Shown: positions 8,585-15,409, counted from the first letter of the stretch. The stretch: DNA of 20,446 nucleotides from a virus (IMGVR_UViG_3300032093_001042:1-20446); one strand, 5' to 3'. The notes: a model not told the origin generated them from the letters alone. Program-made: numbers and translations.

Positions 8585-9399
8585 TACTTTTGTTTTTTTA
8601 AATATTTAATCATTGCTTCTACCTCTTTACGATAATATGTCAACTCGTAAGGTACAACTTTTTCTGGGATTGGATTACCATTATCATCTGTACAAACTAT
8701 AGGATAGCCATAGTCATCAGTACCGCAGTTCTTAAAAGTAATATGATGAATCCATAACTTACCAGGTTTATACAACGGATTATGTTTAAGTATCATATAA
8801 AGATAAGTACTTAATTGTAATCCATAATGTACAAGGTGGCAATCATCTAAATGCTGAATAGGTTTAGCCATTTTAGAAACAGTACCATCCCAAGACTTAA
8901 AACCTGCTGTTGTAATTTCTTTATTAGTTTTATAATCGAATATATCTATAGTATCTCCTATAACTTCTACCCTATCTGATTGACCACATATACCTATAGA
9001 TTTTAGATACATAAAATGCTCAGGATAAATACCTTCTGACAAACGTTGTTCTGGAGCAATCTTTTCCTCAATATTTTGAAGAGGTTTAATAATAGGTACA
9101 GGTCTCCCTGCACGATTAATTGTTTCTACGTCACAGATATCTTTTTCTCTTTCTTTATGATACCATGTTCCAAGGTCTGTAGACCTTTTGGTTTCTCTCT
9201 CCCATATTTCACGAATCTTTTCGGGAGGAACTTTATACCACTTAGAACGAGGGTTTTTACTAGACTTCTCTGACCTTTCCACAGGGTCAAACTTAGGTTT
9301 AAATAATCCTACAAACTTGGTTACGGAAAGCCAATCAATCCTTTCATTAGGATCGATGCTTTCGTATGTATGATTTTCTTCCCTAAATCTGACTGCCAT
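8584..9399 (-). CDS. PD-(D/E)XK nuclease, RecB/Cas4-like (271 aa)
   Basis: The catalytic core is clear: GQSDRVEVIGDTIDIFDYKT (residues 139-158) gives the G-x-x-D...D-x-K pattern with D142, D155 and K157 as metal-binding and catalytic residues. An upstream LGTWYHKE (76-83) supplies the histidine typical of RecB-like nucleases. The C-terminal part, with QLSTYLYMI near 195, matches the Q-x-x-x-Y motif of the same group. I see no four-cysteine cluster, so it is not an iron-sulfur Cas4. Such phage nucleases act in recombination, replication-end processing or concatemer resolution. Location among the packaging genes favours DNA-end processing coupled to packaging, which is inference. Confidence 0.85.
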   Translation of the reverse strand: MAVRFREENHTYESIDPNERIDWLSVTKFVGLFKPKFDPVERSEKSSKNPRSKWYKVPPEKIREIWERETKRSTDLGTWYHKEREKDICDVETINRAGRPVPIIKPLQNIEEKIAPEQRLSEGIYPEHFMYLKSIGICGQSDRVEVIGDTIDIFDYKTNKEITTAGFKSWDGTVSKMAKPIQHLDDCHLVHYGLQLSTYLYMILKHNPLYKPGKLWIHHITFKNCGTDDYGYPIVCTDDNGNPIPEKVVPYELTYYRKEVEAMIKYLKKQK

Positions 9400-9403
9400 A
9401 ATA

Positions 9404-9733
9404 TTAATCGTGAGGGTTTAGACCTATCTTATTATTTATTTCTACTTCTTCTTCATCTGTTACAAATCTATCCCAACGTTTATACTCAGGATCGGGACAG
9501 TATTCTGAAAGACTTCTTAGCTTCCAAGCTAACTTACAACCACAAAGTCCACAACAAGGTTGTGTTCCTGGTACTACACATTTATCATCCGTCATACTAA
9601 GATGAGGACACTCCATGCATTTTACCAATCTTTCAGCTGCTATTTCCTCAACATCTTCTTTTTTAAAGATATTGTTTTTAATACCTTCCAGTATACTTTT
9701 TCTGTTTTTCCAAATTCGGTGTATATTTCCCAT
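9404..9733 (-). CDS. Cysteine-rich, probably zinc-binding protein (109 aa)
   Basis: The central region (about residues 37-80) contains KCMECPH, then DKCVV, then QPCCGLCGCKLAWKLRS and finally EYCPD, giving eight cysteines spaced in CxxC-type pairs as expected for a zinc ribbon or similar fold, followed by a KRW segment. I recall this Cys pattern with CGC.L..K.RS....CP from conserved small proteins of Bacteroidota phages, but I know no function for them. The N-terminus is basic and helical. The start lies within the HU-like gene, overlapping it by 56 bases; a closer internal start is not evident because the only other Met is at the first cysteine pair. A DNA- or protein-binding accessory role is likely. 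Confidence 0.78.
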   Translation of the reverse strand: MGNIHRIWKNRKSILEGIKNNIFKKEDVEEIAAERLVKCMECPHLSMTDDKCVVPGTQPCCGLCGCKLAWKLRSLSEYCPDPEYKRWDRFVTDEEEVEINNKIGLNPHD

Positions 9734-10088
9734 AACGTTTTTCCATTACTTTAATAAATTTTTCTTTATCTTGTTTATAGGTTTCTATCGCATGCTTTAA
9801 GTTATTTACAGTGTCTTCTATACGTTGTTTACGTTTAAACATTCCAATGGTATTTACCGGGTAGGTTTGTAAAATATTTTCATATTTTTCTTTTAGTGTT
9901 TCAGCCCTAGTATTTATCATAATCATTGTTCCTAGACCTTTTATTTCTAGGCAGTAATGTTTAGTATTAACAATATGCTCACGTACTTTTTTCCAATAAA
10001 ATTTCATAAAGTCTTTAAGGAAAGTTTTATCAAGGCCTGTTTGCTCGTGTAACTTATCCAATACTACATCCCATCTATCTGGCCTCAA
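9678..10088 (-). CDS. HU/IHF-like DNA-bending protein, TTG start (136 aa)
   Basis: Residues 8-40 (VVLDKLHEQTGLDKTFLKDF and onward) form the two-helix N-terminal dimer part of the HU/IHF fold, and CLEIKGLGTMIMINTRAETL (46-65) matches the hallmark beta segment of HU (compare the GFGTF...RAER pattern). A helical C-terminal extension of about 65 residues replaces the usual short end. HU-like proteins encoded in the structural region are a known feature of crAss-like phages, where they are proposed to condense or package DNA. The start must be TTG at 10086-10088, since the next ATG would remove the first helix; the start overlaps the winged-helix gene by 14 bases. Non-ATG initiation here could hold expression low. 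Confidence 0.72.
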   Translation of the reverse strand: MRPDRWDVVLDKLHEQTGLDKTFLKDFMKFYWKKVREHIVNTKHYCLEIKGLGTMIMINTRAETLKEKYENILQTYPVNTIGMFKRKQRIEDTVNNLKHAIETYKQDKEKFIKVMEKRYGKYTPNLEKQKKYTGRY

Positions 10089-10440
10089 CGTGAATAACTT
10101 TATAGTTCAACAATATGTTACCTTTTGTTTTAATACCCAATTCAGGATTTAAAAACACTACTTTCTTCCAGTCACCCTTTTTACATATAAGGTTATATTC
10201 CTTAGCTTTCTTTAAGCTGTTTCTTACAGTCTGAGGTGTTTTAAAGATTTCATATTTTATAGTTAAATCAAAGAACTCTGCTTGATCAAATTCATCTTTT
10301 GTTCCTAACAAAGTCAAACATTCTAAATCTGAATCGGTAATAGATATCTCGTGCACATAACAATAAGTCATGAGTTGGAAACGGATTATTTCATAAATAT
10401 CCATTTCAATCTTCTTATCGACCAAATCAAAAGCAGCCAT
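10075..10440 (-). CDS. Winged-helix DNA-binding protein candidate (121 aa)
   Basis: The region FKTPQTVRNSLKKAKEYNLICKKG (about residues 70-93) reads like a recognition helix followed by a hairpin wing, and VVFLNPELGIKTKGNILLNY (about 98-115) completes a winged-helix-style domain. The N-terminal third is helical. I recall the pattern of R-N-x-L-x-x-A...G-L-I...K-K, then LNP, then G-N-I-L-L-x-Y-K, from uncharacterised Bacteroidota phage proteins. Roles could be late-gene regulation or DNA recognition for packaging (a small-terminase-like job). It precedes the HU-like gene, overlapping its TTG start, and follows the 104 aa gene by 8 bases. The stop is TAG. Confidence 0.68.
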   Translation of the reverse strand: MAAFDLVDKKIEMDIYEIIRFQLMTYCYVHEISITDSDLECLTLLGTKDEFDQAEFFDLTIKYEIFKTPQTVRNSLKKAKEYNLICKKGDWKKVVFLNPELGIKTKGNILLNYKVIHVEAR

Positions 10441-10448
10441 TGTAAAGA

Positions 10449-10763
10449 CTATTTAGAAGATTTAAGCTTTCTAAAGTTTTTAGAATGATCTTTCTTTGTT
10501 TCGGTTTTTTCTATTTCTTGTTCGGGTACACCAGGAATCTGATCACCTTGTTCCTGTTCATACATCATTTGTGTAAATGCTTGCTGAATACGTACTCTCT
10601 TAAAAGTAAGTTCATCAATATCAGCAAGTAGTCCTAGATACTTCTTTTTCTTCTCTAGAAATTCAGATTGTTTGTCATAGAAATCACCAAGTTCTTTTTG
10701 CTGTTGAGCAATCTCTTCTGGTGATAATTCTCTCTCTTCGTTTTGTTGGTTTAGGTTTTCCAT
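10449..10763 (-). CDS. Small coiled-coil protein (104 aa)
   Basis: The protein is acidic and strongly helical from about residue 14 to 72 (EEIAQQQKELGDFYDKQ, then EKKKKYLGLLADID), with a heptad-like pattern, followed by a disordered, Lys-rich C-terminal tail ending LKSSK. There is no known family. It is the first gene after the second candidate promoter element, so it probably opens a transcript covering the packaging genes. Small helical proteins with basic tails in this place can be small terminase subunits or minor head proteins; the sequence does not decide. Confidence 0.72.
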   Translation of the reverse strand: MENLNQQNEERELSPEEIAQQQKELGDFYDKQSEFLEKKKKYLGLLADIDELTFKRVRIQQAFTQMMYEQEQGDQIPGVPEQEIEKTETKKDHSKNFRKLKSSK

Positions 10764-10832
10764 AGTTTTAAACTTTTTACAAATGTAATATAAAAAGTTT
10801 AAACTTTTATAGTTTACTAAACTTTTTCGACA
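10764..10832 (-). promoter_or_regulatory. Candidate promoter/operator before the packaging genes
   Basis: On the minus strand TACATTTG (10780-10787) matches the Bacteroidota -7 box TAnnTTTG, 17 bases before the ATG. Upstream is a perfect 16-base palindrome AAAAGTTTAAACTTTT (10793-10808), and the element AAACTTTTATAGTTTAC (plus strand, 10801-10817) matches that at 2540-2556 at 16 of 17 bases. The ends of the two gaps next to the upstream gene are also alike (minus-strand ATGTCGAAAAAGTTTAGTAAA here, ATGTCAAAAACTTTGTAAA there). No coding frame longer than 8 codons is present. This is either a host-type promoter with an overlapping operator or a phage promoter. Confidence 0.5.
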
Positions 10833-12164
10833 TTACCTACTTACTTCTTCCCAGTCTATTGAGGCATACATTCCTAAAGTTCCTCCTATAGTATCTATAG
10901 CTGCTTCTACTATTAGTTCAAAAGCTACACCGGTTAGACCGTCTCTTTCTAGCTGATTAGCAAACAGTGCTTCCTTTAGTATGTTTATACTAGGTGAGGC
11001 TTGATTAGAAGAATTTATATAACCTAGAGCAAGCACTCTACCACCTGTTGCAGATGTTCCTGTAAGATTATACTCTACTGCAGAATCGGGTCCTACAGGT
11101 ACCCATGCTCCACCAGTTATAGTACCACCTTGTACTACTCTCCAAGCATAGTTCTTACCGTTACCTAATCCTAATATAGATATAGCGGTTGCTATTACTA
11201 TAGCATCTAGCTTTGTTGCTGTAAGTTTTAGTCCTACCATAGGATAAAAAGTACCTGCTGCAGCAAAGCTTGTTGGTGTAGTAATAGGAGTACCAACAGC
11301 TTGTTGTGCTCCTCTTAGTTCATAACCACCCTCAGATATTACAGTAGAACATACTTGTTTTAAAGTACTTGGTGCCGCGGTGTTTCCTTCATTAGTAATC
11401 TCATATCTTAGTGGTAGAGAAGCTGTGGTTATATAGGTAGTACTAATAATATTAGCATGGTTAAACCTGTGACATAGTACAAATATTCCATCTATTACAA
11501 AGCCTACCCTTACAGTTCCCTCACCTAACCACTCAATATCAGTAAACATGATCTGAGCCTTGGTTATATCTAGAGTAATACCCGAAGGTCCTGTACCATC
11601 TAGCTTATCTACATTCCATAAGTTCTGAGGTACTATTGTTTCAGTAACAAGGCCTGTGACTAAGCTTCTTTCTACAAAACTTACAGTACTATCTTTTAAC
11701 TGTATATAGATACCATTATCTACACCAAAATAACCTACTCTTTGTCTGAGGTTAGTCTGTGCCGGTGCCATCACAAAAGTATTGAATACTAGTAATGACT
11801 TACCTGGTTGGTAAGAGAATACTTTATAAGTTTCTCTTATTACTTCTGAACCTGTTGCTGCTGTTACATTAAGGTTTACTAGTCCTTGATCAGGACTAAA
11901 AACTGCGGTGCCACCACTAGCAGTAGCTGTAGCCCATAGTCCATTATCTTTATATCTATGTGAAGAATCAAAAAGAGTTAATGGTTCTGATACTCTTAAT
12001 CTACCAAAGGCATCGTTAGCCATAGGTCCTACAACTTCACTGCCTATAGTAGTAGTTAAAGTATCAATACTAGTATTAATAAGGTCTAAACCTTTTAACA
12101 TCCGGTATTGCCAAGGGTAATTATAACCCTTGCTACCATTATCTTTTAGATTACCTATTGACAT
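10833..12164 (-). CDS. Virion structural protein of the DAFGRLRVS family with shared N-terminal tag (443 aa)
   Basis: Residues 1-26 (MSIGNLKDNGSKGYNYPWQY and onward) are nearly the same as the start of the 246 aa protein. From about residue 49 the sequence DAFGRLRVSEPLTLFDSSHR leads into a large beta-rich domain that continues with KSLLVFNTFVM, NLRQRVGYFGVDNGIY, DIEWLGEGTVRVGFVIDG and STVISEGGYELRG (to about 290). I recognise this block from a widespread virion protein of marine and freshwater phages, often annotated only as structural. The last 150 residues are a second beta-rich region. There are no enzyme motifs. The short N-terminal segment is probably an attachment or docking peptide, and the rest an exposed decoration, neck or fibre-associated protein. 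Confidence 0.75.
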   Translation of the reverse strand: MSIGNLKDNGSKGYNYPWQYRMLKGLDLINTSIDTLTTTIGSEVVGPMANDAFGRLRVSEPLTLFDSSHRYKDNGLWATATASGGTAVFSPDQGLVNLNVTAATGSEVIRETYKVFSYQPGKSLLVFNTFVMAPAQTNLRQRVGYFGVDNGIYIQLKDSTVSFVERSLVTGLVTETIVPQNLWNVDKLDGTGPSGITLDITKAQIMFTDIEWLGEGTVRVGFVIDGIFVLCHRFNHANIISTTYITTASLPLRYEITNEGNTAAPSTLKQVCSTVISEGGYELRGAQQAVGTPITTPTSFAAAGTFYPMVGLKLTATKLDAIVIATAISILGLGNGKNYAWRVVQGGTITGGAWVPVGPDSAVEYNLTGTSATGGRVLALGYINSSNQASPSINILKEALFANQLERDGLTGVAFELIVEAAIDTIGGTLGMYASIDWEEVSR

Positions 12165-12168
12165 AATT

Positions 12169-12900
12169 TTATATGCTAAATTTTCTTACAGCTATAACAT
12201 TTAGCACATTTGATTTATTAACTGCATCAAAACGGTCACCGTTAAACCTGTATGAAAAAGCGGTAGTAAGTGTTCCAGAAGGTTGTGAATATTCAGTACT
12301 TGTCCAATATGATCCTTGATCTTTTATAAGATTACTACCTAAAGCTTCTATAACTCTAGATATATCATATATATTATTCCATATATAATAAGCCTCGCCT
12401 ATAGATGGTAGATACCAATCATTTTTACCACCATCCGTACTGCTTAAACAAAGTCTTGCAGCACTAGTAGTATGACCAACCTGAGATACTATAGCATTAC
12501 TATTTTTTAATCCATCCCACTTACTCTGTGCTGTAACACCTATATTTGGAATCCCTGTTACATTACTATAAACTTCAGCAACTAGACCAATAGGACTTAG
12601 TACTAAATAGTTTTGAACAGGACCCTTTTGTGGAGTTTGTAGAGGTGCTGTAGACAACCATCTATGAAATATTATACCACCTTCTTCAGGAACATATTGA
12701 CCAATCTCATATTTAAAACCTGAGATAAGTTCTGATAAAGACATTGCTGCAGGTGGGTACACATTAGCATTACCAGAACGTCTTTTCTGATTACCTTTTT
12801 GATAAATACCTACTTGTACGTATGTATTGTCAGGATCTACTTGATTTAATCTAGCTACTTTATTCTGTGATATAAGTGCTTGTATTTTAAATTCGTCCAT
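12169..12900 (-). CDS. Surface protein with C-terminal DUF1566/C-type-lectin-like domain (243 aa)
   Basis: The C-terminal half contains the pattern of Lcl/DUF1566-type C-type-lectin-fold domains: NDWYLPSIGEAYYIWNN (about residues 160-176), GSYWTSTEYS (about 196-205), then FSYRFNGD and the final IAVRKFSI. These domains bind ligands and are common at the tips of phage fibres. The N-terminal 60 residues are a different module with QVGIYQKGN and PPAAMSLSELI. The gene follows a gap with a TG-CA-TTTG element and ends 4 bases before the 443 aa gene, so it sits with other virion-surface genes. A receptor-binding or head-decoration role is inferred. Confidence 0.7.
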   Translation of the reverse strand: MDEFKIQALISQNKVARLNQVDPDNTYVQVGIYQKGNQKRRSGNANVYPPAAMSLSELISGFKYEIGQYVPEEGGIIFHRWLSTAPLQTPQKGPVQNYLVLSPIGLVAEVYSNVTGIPNIGVTAQSKWDGLKNSNAIVSQVGHTTSAARLCLSSTDGGKNDWYLPSIGEAYYIWNNIYDISRVIEALGSNLIKDQGSYWTSTEYSQPSGTLTTAFSYRFNGDRFDAVNKSNVLNVIAVRKFSI

Positions 12901-12939
12901 ATTATATATTTTAAAATTTTTACTAAATTAATTAAATTT

Positions 12940-12947
12940 CAAATGCA
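12940..12947 (-). promoter_or_regulatory. Weak TAnnTTTG-like box upstream of the lectin-like gene
   Basis: TGCATTTG on the minus strand is one base off the Bacteroidota -7 box and lies 40 bases before the ATG at 12900, similar to the spacing (38) before the scaffold candidate. The rest of the gap is extremely AT-rich. There is no matching palindrome, so this is weak. Confidence 0.25.
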
Positions 12948-12956
12948 TTTATTATA

Positions 12957-13037
12957 CTATACCACAAAATCACCAGAAACCAAATTATCAGTAGTAATAT
13001 ACTTTACATGGTATATTATATTCGGATTAAAAGACAT
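12957..13037 (-). CDS. Possible 26-aa peptide or leader
   Basis: An ATG at 13035-13037 shares one base with the stop of the 174 aa gene (TAATG) and opens a 26-codon frame (MSFNPNIIYHVKYITTDNLV, then six residues) ending in TAG. It occupies most of an otherwise empty 136-base gap. The coupled start resembles real junctions in this block. It has no known motif and is short enough to be chance; it could also be the remnant of a larger gene. If TAG were read through, only six more codons would follow before TGA. Confidence 0.35.
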   Translation of the reverse strand: MSFNPNIIYHVKYITTDNLVSGDFVV

Positions 13038-13561
13038 TAATTAATTATTTTTTTTACCAAAACTGGTATCTCTGATTTCTTTACTATCTGACCCTTCATA
13101 TATGGATCTGGAGGAATATAATGATACAATAATTTTTTTGTATATAAATCTCTAAGTGTGCCTTCAAATTCTTCTTCCGTTGGCTTTCTTGCAAGCTTTA
13201 ATTCCATAGCTTCAAAGGCTGCCTCAGGAGATATCCAAGACAATTCCTCTTTTACAATTTTTTCTAGACTATATAATGCTATTAAATAGGCAGCTTCGGC
13301 AGCTTTATCTTTTTTTTTATCTTCTTCTTTTACAAGGCTATCTACCTCAATCTTTTGTGTAAGCTGTTTATTAAGCTCTTTTAAGTTATTATTTTCCTTT
13401 GTTAATTTGGTATTCTCATTAGTTAGAGAATCATTAGCTACTTCTAAATGTTCTTTTTCTTCTACAACTACTACATGATTTTCCCCGGCTTTAAATGTAG
13501 TGGCTAATACTAAACCCATAATTGAAGCTAGTACCGCTAAAATTGTAAAACTTTTTTTCAT
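13037..13561 (-). CDS. Membrane-anchored coiled-coil protein, inner-spanin-like candidate (174 aa)
   Basis: There is one N-terminal hydrophobic segment (residues 5-22, FTILAVLASIMGLVLATT) after a KK charge, so it is either a signal anchor or a cleavable signal peptide. A heptad-rich coiled coil follows (about 32-75, NDSLTNENTKLTKENNNLKE). The C-terminal half is helical and basic. An N-terminal anchor plus a periplasmic coiled coil is the architecture of inner-membrane spanins, which bridge to an outer-membrane lipoprotein to disrupt the envelope; the 79 aa lipoprotein nearby is a possible partner. It is the last gene of the lysis group, 2 bases after the 91 aa gene. A structural role is the alternative. 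Confidence 0.65.
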   Translation of the reverse strand: MKKSFTILAVLASIMGLVLATTFKAGENHVVVVEEKEHLEVANDSLTNENTKLTKENNNLKELNKQLTQKIEVDSLVKEEDKKKDKAAEAAYLIALYSLEKIVKEELSWISPEAAFEAMELKLARKPTEEEFEGTLRDLYTKKLLYHYIPPDPYMKGQIVKKSEIPVLVKKIIN

Positions 13562-13563
13562 GG

Positions 13564-13839
13564 TTACTTTCTTATAGAAGTAATAATCATATCTCTTATG
13601 TCATGGAGAGCCTTAGTGTTATTATCAATAGTATCTTTTAAAATTTTTTGATCATTACGTATATAGTCGTTAAGTTCTTTTTGTAATGCTGTAACATCTG
13701 CTTTTAATCTATCCTCAGATGCTAACTGTCTTTTTAATAAATACCATAATGCACCACCAAGTGCTAAGGTTACTACCCCAAGTGCTCCATATTGAGTAAG
13801 TGTGTCAAACACCCCAAAAGATGCAGATAGTGTTGTCAT
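13564..13839 (-). CDS. Membrane protein with coiled coil, paralogue of next gene upstream (91 aa)
   Basis: Residues 16-35 (QYGALGVVTLALGGALWYLL) are a transmembrane segment, followed by a charged coiled coil (about 38-85, SEDRLKADVTALQKELND). The layout and the pattern QYGALG-V---ALG--W...L...DRL...V..L...L are shared with the neighbouring 68 aa protein, so the two are tandem duplicates. One transmembrane helix with a cytoplasmic coiled coil resembles BhlA-type holin-like proteins. Its position in the endolysin cluster suggests a part in membrane permeabilisation or its timing. Confidence 0.72.
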   Translation of the reverse strand: MTTLSASFGVFDTLTQYGALGVVTLALGGALWYLLKRQLASEDRLKADVTALQKELNDYIRNDQKILKDTIDNNTKALHDIRDMIITSIRK

Positions 13840-13842
13840 AGA

Positions 13843-14049
13843 TTATTTTTTTAAACTTTGTTCTAATAACATTTTTTCTAACTCCTCCACTCTCTTTTGT
13901 AGCCTATCTTTTTCTTCAAGGTTTTTATTCCACATCTTCCAAGCTACAAAGCCTAAAGCTATAACCACAATACCTAAAGCTCCGTACTGTACAAGACCTT
14001 CGTAGGCTCCTAAACCAGGATTAGTATGTCCAACATTAGTAGTGTCCAT
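13843..14049 (-). CDS. Small BhlA-like membrane/coiled-coil protein (68 aa)
   Basis: A short N-terminal lead is followed by a transmembrane helix (about residues 19-38, LVQYGALGIVVIALGFVAWK) and a charged coiled coil (42-66, LEEKDRLQKRVEELEKMLLE). It is a paralogue of the 91 aa protein downstream, 3 bases away. Its ATG shares a base with the stop of the two-helix holin candidate (TAATG), so these are translationally coupled. The size and topology fit small holin or holin-regulator proteins. Having two copies suggests a holin/antiholin pair or subfunctionalised subunits, which is inference. Confidence 0.72.
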   Translation of the reverse strand: MDTTNVGHTNPGLGAYEGLVQYGALGIVVIALGFVAWKMWNKNLEEKDRLQKRVEELEKMLLEQSLKK

Positions 14050-14333
14050 TATACAATAGGTTCTTCGGGTTTAACACTAGATTCTTCTTTCTCAGACTTA
14101 TTAGGTTTATTAGCTATCCACTTATCTAAGGAAGTACCAAAGAAAGCACCTAAGACTATGAACATTATACCATCAAACACAAATTCGTGGATAGGCATAT
14201 TTTTACCCATGAAGCCGGTGATAATATCGCAAGTAAGTGTTATTACTATTAACCCAAAGGCACACAAGCCAATAAAGGTTTTTTCACTAAGTGTGTTTTC
14301 ATCACATAGCAAATCTTTGAAAAACTGTTTCAT
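14049..14333 (-). CDS. Two-transmembrane holin candidate (94 aa)
   Basis: Two hydrophobic segments are visible: about residues 20-42 (FIGLCAFGLIVITLTCDIIT) and 52-67 (VFDGIMFIVLGAFFGT), followed by a hydrophilic charged tail (KPNKSEKEESSVKPEEPIV). Short two-helix proteins next to an endolysin are commonly holins, which form the lesions that release or activate the lysin. The gene lies two bases after the lipoprotein gene and overlaps the next start by one base. No family motif is recognised, so holin is a context call. Confidence 0.65.
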   Translation of the reverse strand: MKQFFKDLLCDENTLSEKTFIGLCAFGLIVITLTCDIITGFMGKNMPIHEFVFDGIMFIVLGAFFGTSLDKWIANKPNKSEKEESSVKPEEPIV

Positions 14334-14335
14334 AC

Positions 14336-14575
14336 TTATTTAGTTATGTATTTATATACAATAACGTCACCAACTCGAGTGTTGGTTGTACAAGGTACGG
14401 TGTCGTTGTTCGATAACAAAGCTAAAAATTTTGGTGATATATAATCATGAATACTAATATTTTTTTTCTGCCAGGTTTTAACAACAGAATAACTCTGTAC
14501 TTTAACCTTGTATCTACAACAAGATGTTAAAAACAACAGGCAAAATAAAAGTGTTTTACTTAGTAAGCCAACCAT
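14336..14575 (-). CDS. Small lipoprotein, possible outer-membrane spanin (79 aa)
   Basis: The N-terminus is a lipoprotein signal peptide: a short basic part (K7), a hydrophobic core LLFCLLFL and a lipobox L16-T17-S18-C19, followed by a second cysteine. The mature chain of about 60 residues is basic with several Tyr and Lys. In lysis cassettes of Gram-negative phages such a small lipoprotein is often the outer-membrane spanin. Its start overlaps the endolysin end by 20 bases, showing coupling. It lacks the proline-rich stretch of Rz1-type o-spanins, so the function is uncertain, but membrane lipidation is well supported. Confidence 0.68.
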   Translation of the reverse strand: MVGLLSKTLLFCLLFLTSCCRYKVKVQSYSVVKTWQKKNISIHDYISPKFLALLSNNDTVPCTTNTRVGDVIVYKYITK

Positions 14576-15170
14576 AAAACCTATTAGTTAAAGATTTTCT
14601 ATCTTCTAGACCATGTGTACCACCATTTATTCTTTTAGTCATAGCTAGGATTGTAGCATCAGATACACCACCGTCAGCTATTAACCATAACTTATTATTG
14701 TCAAAAAAGAACATAGCAGATTCAAATGCATAATCAGAAGCTACTAAATCAGGATTAGTCATAATCTCAGGCTTCTTTAAATAATTTGCAAATGCTTGAT
14801 AATTAGACTTTCCTGTAAGCTGAAGGGCACCTCTGCCGCGGAATTTCCAGCCATCTCCAGAAGCCTCATTACCATTACCCATACGGTTGGCATATACTCT
14901 ATTAGCTATTTTGATAGGTTGCCTAGCATAGCTATCTTCTAACTTATCTGGAAAGTATTTACCAAAAATCTTATCCAACCCTGCAGCAGAGTAATTAAGG
15001 TTTTCTGAAAAGATTTGGAAACCTCCACTCTCATGTGAAGTCTGTCCAAAAAAGTGTGCTGCCCTAGAAGGTGTTAGCTTATAATAAGCTGCAGCAGCTT
15101 TTAGTGTTCCAGGTCCAAATGCTCCGTCAGCTTTGGTACCTATTTTTTCTTGTAGTTTTATTAGACTCAT
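14556..15170 (-). CDS. GH19 endolysin (peptidoglycan-degrading chitinase-like lysozyme, 204 aa)
   Basis: This family hydrolyses the glycan backbone of peptidoglycan at the end of infection. The GH19 signatures are visible: HFFGQTSHESGGF (residues 39-51) with catalytic E47, SENLNYSAAGL (55-65) with E56 as the probable second acid, and the substrate-cleft block RGRGALQLTGKSNY (111-124). A final RINGGTHGLEDR (180-191) is also typical. The N-terminal KADGAFGPGTLKAAAAYY (13-30) looks like the end of a peptidoglycan-binding helix. There is no signal peptide, so release depends on the holin genes just downstream. The gene is preceded by an A/T-rich leader (AATAAAAATAAT before ATG), and is followed by overlap with the lipoprotein gene. 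Confidence 0.92.
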   Translation of the reverse strand: MSLIKLQEKIGTKADGAFGPGTLKAAAAYYKLTPSRAAHFFGQTSHESGGFQIFSENLNYSAAGLDKIFGKYFPDKLEDSYARQPIKIANRVYANRMGNGNEASGDGWKFRGRGALQLTGKSNYQAFANYLKKPEIMTNPDLVASDYAFESAMFFFDNNKLWLIADGGVSDATILAMTKRINGGTHGLEDRKSLTNRFYGWLTK

Positions 15171-15181
15171 ATTATTTTTAT

Positions 15182-15409
15182 TTATTCAGTTGGTGGAAAT
15201 GGTGGTGGTATAGGTGCAACCCATTCAATAAGTGGTAAATCTTTTACCCACAAAAAGTCAGGGTTAATACAGTTATCCATTTCTTGTGTTGATATAACCC
15301 AATTAGGAGGTGTATTACCGTCCTCTACTGGATTGAAGTACCAATCGGGTGCTAATGTTTGCCCTACTAATTGGTCTTTTTCTTCTATTGTTAATTGTCC
15401 TACTTGCAT
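15182..15409 (-). CDS. Small fibre-associated hypothetical protein (75 aa)
   Basis: The protein is acidic, ending in a proline-rich tail (PIPPPFPPTE). The core shows EEKDQLVGQ, then PDWYFNPVEDG, NWVISTQEMDNC and PDFLWVKDLPLIEWVAP. I recall similar YFNP...D...NWVIS...E...W.K.LPLIEY patterns in small proteins encoded next to fibre genes in Bacteroidota phages. It lies 3 bases after the 907 aa fibre gene and 11 bases before the endolysin. It may be a fibre chaperone or tip-associated protein. The function is unknown. Confidence 0.75.
   Translation of the reverse strand: MQVGQLTIEEKDQLVGQTLAPDWYFNPVEDGNTPPNWVISTQEMDNCINPDFLWVKDLPLIEWVAPIPPPFPPTE

Noticed and set aside
12169-12900. Diversity-generating retroelement
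   Set aside because: Only the fold of the possible target is present; no reverse transcriptase and no second copy of the gene end were found in the window.
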